Part shown: positions 1 through 5,867 of the stretch, piece after piece | How the letters are laid out: each line of letters opens with the position of its first letter | Numbering within the stretch: the stretch's first letter is position 1 | DNA from: CAYUHZ01 sp964444625 | GTDB lineage: Bacteria; Patescibacteriota; Patescibacteriia; Patescibacteriales; GWC2-42-12 | Assembly: GCA_964444625.1 (NCBI GenBank) | Contig: CAYUHZ010000034.1 | Coordinates: 1 to 10,351, forward strand | Length of the DNA stretch: 10,351 bases | Reading direction: 5' to 3' | Made by a program: the position numbers and the translations under genes | The notes under the pieces: generated by a model | The model's input: the letters and a program-made list of their open reading frames with translations, nothing else | What the model was told of the DNA's origin: nothing | Database searches by the model: none

Positions 1-4
1 ATTA

Positions 5-31
5 AATAATGACCAATAAAGGGTCATTATT
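5..31. repeat. Perfect inverted repeat upstream of the trmB-type promoter
   Basis: AATAATGACC (5-14) and GGTCATTATT (22-31) form a 10-bp perfect stem with a 7-nt loop. Each arm contains the octamer TAATGACC (7-14 direct, 22-29 inverted), which recurs at 106-113 just after the promoter. It may be a regulator binding site, or the terminator of a gene lying before the window. The short mixed A/T run after the second arm is not a proper U-tract, so I favour the operator reading, with low certainty. Confidence 0.5.
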
Positions 32-72
32 ATATTATTTAAAAAAATTTAAATTAAAAATAATTTTAATAT

Positions 73-100
73 TTGACAAAATATTTTAATAATATATAAT
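73..100 (+). promoter_or_regulatory. Consensus sigma-70 type promoter for the TrmB-family gene
   Basis: TTGACA at 73-78 and TATAAT at 95-100 are both exact consensus hexamers separated by 16 bp. Transcription would start near 106-108, giving a leader of about 27 nt before the ATG at 134. A promoter this close to consensus should be strong unless repressed, which fits a gene controlled by a nearby operator. The surrounding DNA is very AT-rich, so a TATAAT match alone would mean little; the paired perfect TTGACA at correct spacing carries the call. Confidence 0.75.
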
Positions 101-105
101 ATTAT

Positions 106-123
106 TAATGACCTAAAATAGGT
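106..123. promoter_or_regulatory. Candidate operator at the transcription start
   Basis: TAATGACC (106-113) repeats the octamer of the upstream palindrome and overlaps a small palindrome, ACCTA-AAA-TAGGT (111-123). It sits at the predicted transcription start, where a bound repressor would block the promoter at 73-100. TrmB-family proteins commonly bind palindromic sites near their own or neighbouring promoters. That this protein binds here is inference. One further TAATGACC occurs at 7443-7450 inside the helicase gene and is probably chance. Confidence 0.4.
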
Positions 124-133
124 TAAAAATAAT

Positions 134-886
134 ATGATAATTCAGCAATTAGAAAAAATCGGCTTAAATCAAAAGGAAAGCAGGGTTTACTTGTCATTGT
201 TAGAGCTAGGAAAGGGGTCAATTAGCGATTTGACAAAAAAATCAGGCATAAAAAGAACCACTGCTTACGATATCATCGACTCTATGCGACAAAAAGGGTT
301 AATAGAAATATCGACCAAAGGCAAAAGAAAAATATACTCTGCCGTAAATCCACAAATAATCGCGGAGCAATTAGAAAATAAAAAAAGAACGTTGCAAAGA
401 GTTCTGCCCGAACTGCTGTCAATAACCAACGCTCTTGACAACAAGCCGAAAATCAGATTTTTTGAAGGCGAGGAGGGAGTGAGGGAGGTTTATTGCGATG
501 TGTTTAATTACCCCAATCAAGAAGTATTGGTTTGGTCATCAAATCGCGACGGGGAGTTGCTTGGTAAAAAATTTTTTGAAGATTTTTACCAACCGAAAAA
601 AATTAAATCAAAAATTAGAGAAAGAATCGTAATTTTATCAAAAAACAATGGATATAGTTCTCGCGATTATTCGCCAGGCAGGCAGATAAAAAATTTTTCG
701 CAAGAAAATTTTCCACTTGAGGTTGAAATAAGTCTTTACGGCAAAAAAAATATAGGCATTATCTCCCCAGAAGAACGCACCGGCCTGATTATGGAAAGCA
801 AAAAAATTTACAATACATTGAAAACAATCTTTGAAATCAACTGGCAATCGCCTAACAAAGAGCACGCCCAGACAATCTCAAGTTGA
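134..886 (+). CDS. TrmB-family transcriptional regulator
   Basis: This is a 250-residue DNA-binding regulator of the TrmB family. Residues about 4-72 form a winged helix-turn-helix: an N-terminal segment (GLNQKESRVYLSLLELG), a recognition region around SGIKRTTAYDIIDSM, and a wing ending in KRKIYSAVNP. A short helical linker (about 73-100) leads to the TrmB C-terminal domain, which opens with PKIRFFEGEEGVREVY and ends with IYNTLKTIFEINW, the usual ending of the family. This domain often senses sugars, but no ligand can be read from the sequence. The ATG at 134 lies about 27 nt after the predicted transcription start and has no Shine-Dalgarno sequence. The gene stands alone and converges on the pheT-side unit; repeated octamers at its promoter suggest autoregulation. 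Bases 674-685 carry the repeat-like AGGCAGGCAG, encoding PGRQ in a loop. Confidence 0.85.
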   Translation: MIIQQLEKIGLNQKESRVYLSLLELGKGSISDLTKKSGIKRTTAYDIIDSMRQKGLIEISTKGKRKIYSAVNPQIIAEQLENKKRTLQRVLPELLSITNALDNKPKIRFFEGEEGVREVYCDVFNYPNQEVLVWSSNRDGELLGKKFFEDFYQPKKIKSKIRERIVILSKNNGYSSRDYSPGRQIKNFSQENFPLEVEISLYGKKNIGIISPEERTGLIMESKKIYNTLKTIFEINWQSPNKEHAQTISS

Positions 887-1090
887 CCGTTGCAGAAGGG
901 CGAATAAGGCTCGGGTTTTAACGCGTTTAGGTATCCCCATGCTATAAGCGCCTCTTCGCCCAAGCGCTTTATTTGCTCCTTCTGCCGCTGTCAATATCGG
1001 TGGCGCGACTTGTTTTTCCCCAAATAAAAATTCTTGCCCCATGCCGTTAGTTTTACTTACTAGTAATAAGCAAGAACATAAATGACGTCC
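887..1090 (+). other. Intergenic segment with possible structured RNA, no gene recognised
   Basis: This stretch is clearly richer in G+C than its flanks and has no convincing coding sequence. As plus-strand RNA, 892-907 pairs with 969-985 (16 bp, one bulge). Enclosed in it, 923-934 pairs with 939-951 around a CCCC loop (12 bp, one bulged A). Further on, TTCTTGC (1031-1037) pairs with GCAAGAA (1070-1076). All four non-Watson-Crick pairs in the first two stems are G-U on the plus strand, which would be A-C mismatches on the minus strand, so a plus-strand RNA is favoured. It could be the 3' untranslated region of the regulator mRNA, a separate small RNA ending at the 1092-1139 terminator, or a dispersed palindromic repeat. 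It matches no RNA family I know; the RNase P, tmRNA and SRP signature motifs are absent. Confidence 0.35.
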
Positions 1091-1091
1091 T

Positions 1092-1139
1092 CCCCGCACT
1101 CAAAAGCCGCCCTAACGGGACGGCTTTTTTCATGCGGGG
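1092..1139 (+). terminator. Strong intrinsic terminator between convergent genes
   Basis: AAAAGCCG (1102-1109) pairs with CGGCTTTT (1121-1128). The stem continues as CCC/GGG around a TAAC loop with one bulged A, and six T follow the G+C core at 1125-1130. An outer pair, CCCCGCA (1092-1098) with TGCGGGG (1133-1139), encloses the hairpin. On the plus strand it ends the TrmB-type transcript. On the minus strand the core is followed by TTTT, so it could also stop the long minus-strand unit. Confidence 0.8.
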
Positions 1140-1214
1140 TTTCCTCTGCTCCATTCATCCCCGCCCTCCTGCGGCGGCTCCTGGACCCGCCGCCTTAGTC
1201 GGGCGGGGTTTCCT
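1134..1214. repeat. Second GC-rich hairpin and paired 12-bp direct repeats
   Basis: CCCCGCCC (1159-1166) pairs perfectly with GGGCGGGG (1201-1208). Within it GCGGCGG (1171-1177) pairs with CCGCCGC (1187-1193). The exact 12-mer GCGGGGTTTCCT follows both this hairpin (1203-1214) and the terminator hairpin (1134-1145). The two hairpins therefore look like diverged copies of one palindromic unit. The second lacks a T-tract and is a poor terminator by itself; a dispersed repeat or backup transcription barrier is likelier. Confidence 0.6.
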
Positions 1215-1229
1215 GTTAAGGTATAAAAA

Positions 1230-1553
1230 CTATTTGTTGCCAAATATTTTATGGTTATTTTTTTCTTTTTTCCCCCATTTTTCTCCCTGATTCTTTATAA
1301 ATTCCAAAATCTTTTTCACTCCTTCGCCGATTAATAAAAGATAGCTGGCGCTATGTTCAATTTTTTCTTTAAACGCTCTTAACACCTCATCAATCTTATT
1401 TATCCTTTCGCGCATTTCCTTGACAGTAAAAAATAATTGACGCATAATCATCGCTAGGTAATAAATGAACCAAGCGATAAAAATCGTCAACCAGAGAATG
1501 CAGAAAGCCATTACTACAAATAAAAGATCTTGAGAAGTTTGTATCAAATACAT
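1230..1553 (-). CDS. Small membrane-anchored protein of unknown function
   Basis: This 107-residue protein has one clear hydrophobic segment at about residues 9-36, rich in F, I, L and W. A charged, probably helical or coiled-coil region follows (about 43-65, KEMRERINKIDEVLRAFKEKIE). Next come a short hydrophobic amphipathic stretch (70-87) and a lysine-rich tail. That layout suggests a membrane anchor with a cytoplasmic helical domain, loosely like DUF948-type proteins, but I do not recognise the family. It lies 89 nt after pheT on the same strand and is the last gene before the convergent terminator, so it is probably read through from the pheST unit. GGAG lies 14 nt before the ATG, too far for a good ribosome binding site, and belongs to a 7-bp repeat array. 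Confidence 0.6.
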   Translation of the reverse strand: MYLIQTSQDLLFVVMAFCILWLTIFIAWFIYYLAMIMRQLFFTVKEMRERINKIDEVLRAFKEKIEHSASYLLLIGEGVKKILEFIKNQGEKWGKKEKNNHKIFGNK

Positions 1554-1557
1554 ATTT

Positions 1558-1585
1558 AATTTTCAAACTCCAATTTCCAATTTTC
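1558..1585 (-). repeat. Heptanucleotide tandem array, intergenic
   Basis: Read on the minus strand, this is four 7-bp units in perfect phase: GAAAATT, GGAAATT, GGAGTTT, GAAAATT. It fills part of the 89-nt gap between pheT and the small membrane protein. The 19 bases at 1570-1588 are the exact reverse complement of 6733-6751 inside the helicase-nuclease gene. An AT-rich stem (1579-1587 with 1593-1601) overlaps its edge. Confidence 0.65.
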
Positions 1586-1642
1586 AAAAATATTGAAAAT
1601 TATAAAATCGGAAATTTATTGTAAATTGTTAAATGTAAAAAA

Positions 1643-4057
1643 TTAATAATTTCTGATCTTTGCTCCAAACTTCTCCTCTAATTTTGCGACTATCTCCTGT
1701 TGAATCTTATCAACCTCTCCTGAAGTCAAAGTGCGGTCGCTTTGATAAATCAAGTGAAAAGCGAGGTTTTTCTTGCCCTCTCCCAATTTACCGCCCTGAT
1801 AAATATCAAAAAGCTCCACTCGGCTAATTAAACTGCTTGATGCAACCACCTCTTCCCTGATATCATTATAGCTCACTTGCTCATCAACCACAAAAGCCAA
1901 ATCTCTAGCCAACTCAGGAAATCTTGCCGGTTCAAGATATTTTCTATTTGGCAAACCGTTCACCAGCTTATAAAGAAGCTGAAGATTTATTTCAGCTACC
2001 GCCATGTTTTTCTTCAATCCCGCTTGCCTGGCAATAATTGGACTTACAACGCCTATTTTTCCCAGCTCTTTGTCGGATGAGATTATTTTTGCCGTAGCGC
2101 CGGACTGCAACCATTCGGGACAGGCTTCCTTGTCCCAAGGTAAAAATTCCGTTGATAAAAATAGTTCGGCAAATAAATATTCCAAAACACCTTTCAGTTT
2201 GCCAAACAATTCATTGTCACTGGAAGCCAAAATAATTGCCAAGGTCTTTTCTTGATAAGGCAAATTCGCTCCGCTATTAGCATCTTTGGGCGTTTCCCCT
2301 TGTTGGGGTAAATAAATTTGCCCGAATTCATAAAAACCCAACTCTTCGTATTTAGCTTGATTCGTCTTAATATTTTCCAATAAGTTTGGTATCAAACTCT
2401 GGCGCAACAAACTAAACTGAGTAGCAATCGGATTCAACAGCCTAATATGACCTGACGGCTCGATTTTTATTTTTTTTAATTGTTCTTCGCCGACAAAAGA
2501 ATAATTGTAAACTTCAGTCAATCCTGCTCCGTATGACAACAAATCTTTAATTTTATTTTCTACCGCTCCGGACTGGTTGTTCAATGGCGGTTGCATGCTA
2601 ACCAGTGGCATCTGCGCAATTAGATTGTTATAGCCGTAAATTCTAGCGACTTCTTCGACCAAGTCTTCGGCGATGGCGATATCCTTGGCTGCCCGCCAAC
2701 TCGGCACGGTAACGCGTAAAATCTTATCTTCCGATTCGACTACAAAGCCAAGGCCTGATAAGATATCAATAATTTTTTCGGTTTTGATCGTTTGGCCGAT
2801 CCGCTTGGTCAGCCATTCAATCTCCAAGCAAATCGATTCGGTATTTGATTTGTATTCATTTTGGTCAAACAAATTACTGGCGACTTTCGCCTTAGGGCAA
2901 GACTGCTTGACTAATTCAACTGCCCAGGCAATCGCCAGCTGGCACAAATTCGGATCTAGCGATTTTTCAAACCGAATCGACGATTCGGTGCGTAATCCCA
3001 GGGACTGAGATGTTTTTCTGATTTGAACCGCTTCAAAATTGGCCGACTCGATAATAATCGATGTCGTATCGGGACTTATTTCACTGTTAGCTCCGCCCAT
3101 TACTCCTGCCACCGCTATCGGCTTTTGCTTGTCAGCAATTACCAAAGCACCGCTATCCAAATAACTTTTCCCGCCATCCAAAGTTTCGATAAACTCGCCT
3201 TTTTTAGCTGGGCGGACAACTATCGCTTCAACCTGCCGACGGTCAAAAGCATGCAAAGGTTGTCCTATGTCAAGCATGACATAGTTGGTAATATCGACGA
3301 TATTATTGATCGGTCTCATGCCGGCGGCTATCAGCCTGTCTTGCATCCACTTGGGAGATGGCTTGATGTCGATTTCGGACAAAACCACTGCCATATAACG
3401 CGGGCAAAGCTTAGCATCCTCGATCTTAATATCAAGTTTCTCCGGTTTTTTCACGGCAAATTTTATTTCCGGCAATGATTTTACTTGCAGTTTGATCCCT
3501 AAAAAAGCAGCGATATCGCGCGCCATGCCGTAATGCGACCATAAATCGGGACGATTGGTCATTGATTTGTTATCAACTTCAAAAACTACGTCTTCCAGCT
3601 TTAGATATTCGCTTAAGTTCTGACCGATTTTCGCTTTGTCGGCCAAAATCATAATTCCGCTATGGTCATCTCCCAGTCCAAGTTCGTCGGCAGCACACAT
3701 CATGCCGAAAGATTTTTCGCCCCTCACTTCCGCTTCTTTAATTTCCGCACCATTGGGAAGAACCGCTCCCGCCAGAGCCACCGGCACAAGCTGACCGACC
3801 GCGATATTGGGCGCTCCACAAACTATTGATAAAATCTCTGTTTTAATGTCTACTTTTGCCACCTGCAAACGGTCGGCATTGGGATGTTTGCCTATCTCCA
3901 AAATTTTTCCGATTACCACGTTTTTAAATCTATCTGCCTGCTTGGTAACTGATTCAACTTCAACCGTATGCAGAGTAAGGAGCTGAGCTAATTCTTCCGG
4001 GCTGATTGTTTTTGGCAAATCAATATAATCTTTTAGCCAATCAAGAGAAAGCAACAT
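1643..4057 (-). CDS. pheT: Phenylalanyl-tRNA synthetase beta subunit
   Basis: PheT pairs with PheS to form the cytoplasmic alpha2beta2 enzyme that charges tRNA-Phe; the beta subunit binds tRNA and edits mischarged Tyr-tRNA. All expected parts are present in its 804 residues. An EMAP-like tRNA-binding domain spans about 45-150 (KHPNADRLQVAKVD). The B3/B4 editing domain spans about 215-390 (AGMRPINNIVDITNYVM, QPLHAFD, GGANSEIS, TESSIRFEKSLDP). The B5 domain is about 408-478 (PSWRAAKDIAIAEDLVEE), followed by the inactive synthetase-like core (about 490-690). The C-terminal ferredoxin-fold anticodon-binding domain is about 708-802 (FPELARDLAFVVDE). Two compact hairpin-forming inserts, at residues about 584-590 and 641-647, look like repeat material. 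The start lies 11 nt after the pheS stop without a Shine-Dalgarno sequence, suggesting coupled translation. Confidence 0.97.
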   Translation of the reverse strand: MLLSLDWLKDYIDLPKTISPEELAQLLTLHTVEVESVTKQADRFKNVVIGKILEIGKHPNADRLQVAKVDIKTEILSIVCGAPNIAVGQLVPVALAGAVLPNGAEIKEAEVRGEKSFGMMCAADELGLGDDHSGIMILADKAKIGQNLSEYLKLEDVVFEVDNKSMTNRPDLWSHYGMARDIAAFLGIKLQVKSLPEIKFAVKKPEKLDIKIEDAKLCPRYMAVVLSEIDIKPSPKWMQDRLIAAGMRPINNIVDITNYVMLDIGQPLHAFDRRQVEAIVVRPAKKGEFIETLDGGKSYLDSGALVIADKQKPIAVAGVMGGANSEISPDTTSIIIESANFEAVQIRKTSQSLGLRTESSIRFEKSLDPNLCQLAIAWAVELVKQSCPKAKVASNLFDQNEYKSNTESICLEIEWLTKRIGQTIKTEKIIDILSGLGFVVESEDKILRVTVPSWRAAKDIAIAEDLVEEVARIYGYNNLIAQMPLVSMQPPLNNQSGAVENKIKDLLSYGAGLTEVYNYSFVGEEQLKKIKIEPSGHIRLLNPIATQFSLLRQSLIPNLLENIKTNQAKYEELGFYEFGQIYLPQQGETPKDANSGANLPYQEKTLAIILASSDNELFGKLKGVLEYLFAELFLSTEFLPWDKEACPEWLQSGATAKIISSDKELGKIGVVSPIIARQAGLKKNMAVAEINLQLLYKLVNGLPNRKYLEPARFPELARDLAFVVDEQVSYNDIREEVVASSSLISRVELFDIYQGGKLGEGKKNLAFHLIYQSDRTLTSGEVDKIQQEIVAKLEEKFGAKIRNY
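2117..2136. repeat. Palindrome inside pheT
   Basis: GGGACAGG (2117-2124) faces CC-T-TGTCCC (2128-2136), an 8-bp stem with one bulge and a 3-nt CTT loop. It encodes about PheT residues 641-647 (DKEACPE), where other PheT proteins usually have a short histidine-proline loop. The reading frame is intact. Confidence 0.5.
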
Positions 4058-4068
4058 AATTTTATAAT

Positions 4069-5094
4069 TTAAAACTGTTCTAAGAATCTTAAATCACCGC
4101 CGTTAAATAGACGGGTATCATCTATTCCGTATTTTAACATGACCAAACGATCCAATCCGAAACCAAAAGCAAAACCGCTATATTTCTTTGGATCAATGCC
4201 GCCATTACATAAAACATTCGGATGGATTATGCCGGAACCAAATATTTCTAACCAACCAGTATGTTTACACACACGACAGCCTTTTCCCTGACATAAGCAA
4301 CAAGTCACCTCACCATTCATTCCTGGTTCTACAAAAGGATAAAATTTCGGCCTTAACCTAACTTTTGTCTCTTCACCATAAAGCCAAACAGCTATTACTT
4401 CCAAGACTGCTTTTAAGTTGCTTAAATTAATACCTTCGTCAATCATCACGCCCTCAAGTTGCATAAAGGTGTGTTCATGGCGAGAATCAGTAGACTCGCA
4501 ACGAAAAACTCTTCCGGGTACGATGAATCTATTTGGTGCTCCGTATTTCTGCATCGCCCTCACCTGGACCGGAGAAGTGTGGGTGCGCATCACCAAATCA
4601 TATTCGTTGTTTTTATTCTTGATATCAATATAAAAAGTATCCTGCATATCGCGCGCCGGATGAAACTTGGAAATATTCAGGGCCTCAAAATTATAATAAT
4701 CGCTTTCCAGCTCCGGGCCCTCTAAGATCATAAAACCCATCGACACAAATAAATTTTCTAATTCTCTTCTTACTTGTGTCAACGGATGCAAGTGTCCGGC
4801 CCTGATTTTTTGACCCGGCAAAGTAATGTCTATCTGTTCGCGTTGGCTACTGCCTTCCAGCTTCGCGCGCAAATCATCAAAAAGCTTTTCAACTTCCTTC
4901 TTGATGCCATTAGCCATTTGTCCCAACAATTTTTTTTCTTCGTCGCTAAGATTAACCAACTCGCGTAATTGCTTGGTCAGCTCGCCCTTGCGCCCTAGGT
5001 ATTTTATCCGTATTTCCTGCAATACAGACAAGTCTTTAACGCCGGTAAGACTTTGTTCAATTTCATTTTTTAATTTTAATAGCTTCTCCTTCAT
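4069..5094 (-). CDS. pheS: Phenylalanyl-tRNA synthetase alpha subunit
   Basis: This is the catalytic subunit of phenylalanyl-tRNA synthetase, which activates phenylalanine with ATP and transfers it to tRNA-Phe. Its 341 residues match the bacterial norm. Residues 1-85 form the N-terminal coiled-coil arm (KYLGRKGELTKQLREL). The class II synthetase core follows: motif 1 around HPLTQVRRELENLFVSMGF (103-121), motif 2 in FRCESTDSRHEHTFMQLEG (197-215), and motif 3 GFAFGFGLDRLVML (307-320). Cysteines 265, 268, 273 and 276 (CLCQGKGCRVC) form a likely zinc-ribbon knuckle before GWLEIFGSG, a variant seen in other bacterial PheS proteins. It lies 14 nt after the membrane-protein gene and 11 nt before pheT. 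The A/T leader ending TATTTT before ATG has no Shine-Dalgarno sequence. No T-box or leader-peptide attenuator is visible before it. Confidence 0.97.
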   Translation of the reverse strand: MKEKLLKLKNEIEQSLTGVKDLSVLQEIRIKYLGRKGELTKQLRELVNLSDEEKKLLGQMANGIKKEVEKLFDDLRAKLEGSSQREQIDITLPGQKIRAGHLHPLTQVRRELENLFVSMGFMILEGPELESDYYNFEALNISKFHPARDMQDTFYIDIKNKNNEYDLVMRTHTSPVQVRAMQKYGAPNRFIVPGRVFRCESTDSRHEHTFMQLEGVMIDEGINLSNLKAVLEVIAVWLYGEETKVRLRPKFYPFVEPGMNGEVTCCLCQGKGCRVCKHTGWLEIFGSGIIHPNVLCNGGIDPKKYSGFAFGFGLDRLVMLKYGIDDTRLFNGGDLRFLEQF

Positions 5095-5108
5095 AAAATA
5101 TTCATTTC

Positions 5109-5498
5109 TTATTGCGCCGTTTTCTCGCGGTTATAACTGATAATAAAAAACTCCAAAATTGTCAGCCCCAGCACCAGATAAACCAAGTTCAACCAAGTAA
5201 ACAAGCCGTGGGCTAAAAAATAAAAAATTGCCACTAACAAAAAAGAAAAAAAGAAAGATTGGCGAAAAGCAGCTTTTACCGAATAAAAAGCTAAAACACG
5301 ATGCAATAACACGAATCTAACCACAAAACCGATAATTGCCGAGGTTCCGACAGCAGACAAAAAAAGAGATAAGTAAAACAAGGAAAATCCCAGCCAATTA
5401 GTTGTTTCTGGATTAACCGCCGAGACAACATAGCCGAAAGCCGCCCAACAAAGGGCGGTGGCAATCGACATAAACATCAAATATGAACGCAAAGTCAT
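5109..5498 (-). CDS. Four-helix integral membrane protein, unknown function
   Basis: This 129-residue, very hydrophobic protein has four probable transmembrane helices, at residues about 7-28, 35-63, 80-98 and 101-121. Short positively charged loops include LHRVLAFYSVKAAFRQ between helices 2 and 3, and the tail is NREKTAQ. I recognise no family, catalytic motif or signal peptidase site. It precedes pheS by 14 nt and is very likely cotranscribed with it, and the 61-nt gap before it could hold a promoter. The residue pattern and clean membrane topology argue that it is a real gene. A link to tRNA charging is not implied by position alone, because this unit mixes unrelated housekeeping functions. 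Confidence 0.75.
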   Translation of the reverse strand: MTLRSYLMFMSIATALCWAAFGYVVSAVNPETTNWLGFSLFYLSLFLSAVGTSAIIGFVVRFVLLHRVLAFYSVKAAFRQSFFFSFLLVAIFYFLAHGLFTWLNLVYLVLGLTILEFFIISYNREKTAQ

Positions 5499-5534
5499 TT
5501 TTTATTTTAATATTTCTGCTTAATAACTAAAATA

Positions 5535-5563
5535 AAAATAACACTATTTTCATTTTTTTTCAA
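5535..5563 (-). promoter_or_regulatory. Possible internal promoter before the membrane protein and pheST
   Basis: On the minus strand TTGAAA (5558-5563) and TATTTT (5535-5540) are 17 bp apart in the largest gap between the helicase-side genes and the pheST side. The -35 box overlaps the stop codon of the upstream gene. The spacing is ideal, but the hexamers are only partial matches in AT-rich DNA, so this is tentative. If real, it would let pheST be transcribed apart from the DNA-repair genes. Confidence 0.25.
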
Positions 5564-5853
5564 GTAAGATAGCGAAATTTATTAACAAGCTGACGACCGA
5601 ATTGATTATTGATTTCCTGCAAAATTTCCGGTTGTTGACGGCTTAACAGCTGGGTTGCTTCATCGGATAAAGAAGCTACGGTCAAAACTCCTCCGCTTAA
5701 ATAAAGCGGCTTGAGACGATCTGCCATTTCCGCTGGCAAAACTTTTGCCACTAAACCGGAAAAGGCCTCCAGGACTTTAACCGCTTCAATTTGCGAATCT
5801 ATGCCGGCTCGTTTTATTGATTTATTTAAAATTGGCTTTATCTCTTGAAACAT
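5560..5853 (-). CDS. Short DciA-like (DUF721) protein, probable replicative helicase loader
   Basis: This 97-residue protein fits the DUF721/DciA family. DciA, studied in bacteria lacking DnaC or DnaI, helps load the replicative helicase DnaB onto DNA. The recognisable part is the C-terminal half. LSGGVLTVASLSDEATQLLSRQ (52-73) corresponds to the family pattern of a beta-strand followed by an S-x-x-A-x-x-L helix. ILQEINNQFGRQLVNKFRY (77-95) matches the closing helix and strand. The N-terminal half is a helix with the hydrophobic run FSGLVAKVLP where the family usually has a W-x-x-V-G core. At 97 residues it is shorter than most DciA proteins and lacks any extended tail. It starts 14 nt after the helicase-nuclease stop, consistent with a DNA-replication context. 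The assignment rests on pattern, not on a search. Confidence 0.6.
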   Translation of the reverse strand: MFQEIKPILNKSIKRAGIDSQIEAVKVLEAFSGLVAKVLPAEMADRLKPLYLSGGVLTVASLSDEATQLLSRQQPEILQEINNQFGRQLVNKFRYLT

Positions 5854-5867
5854 AGTGTTAAATATTT

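Noticed and set aside
674..685. AGGCAGGCAG motif inside the TrmB-type gene as a mobile insertion
   Set aside because: It is too short to separate from chance, and the frame and domain are intact.
892..985. Miniature inverted-repeat transposable element
   Set aside because: The arms are imperfect, no target-site duplication is visible next to them, and the G-U bias favours an RNA fold.
878..1099. 73-codon minus-strand open frame in the intergenic segment
   Set aside because: It overlaps the 3' end of the regulator gene, resembles no family I know, and its bases are better explained by stems that pair on the plus strand. A plus-strand frame through the same bases also looks protein-like but is broken by stops. 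An eroded coding remnant cannot be fully excluded.
892..1139. tmRNA, RNase P RNA or SRP RNA
   Set aside because: None of the conserved sequence blocks of these RNAs is present on either strand.
1159..1208. Second intrinsic terminator
   Set aside because: The stem is strong, but GGGGTTTCC follows rather than a T-tract, so it is listed as a repeat.
3023..3478. Long plus-strand frame opposite pheT
   Set aside because: It is the antisense shadow of an unmistakable pheT; the same holds for the other plus-strand frames over pheT, pheS, the helicase and the protease.
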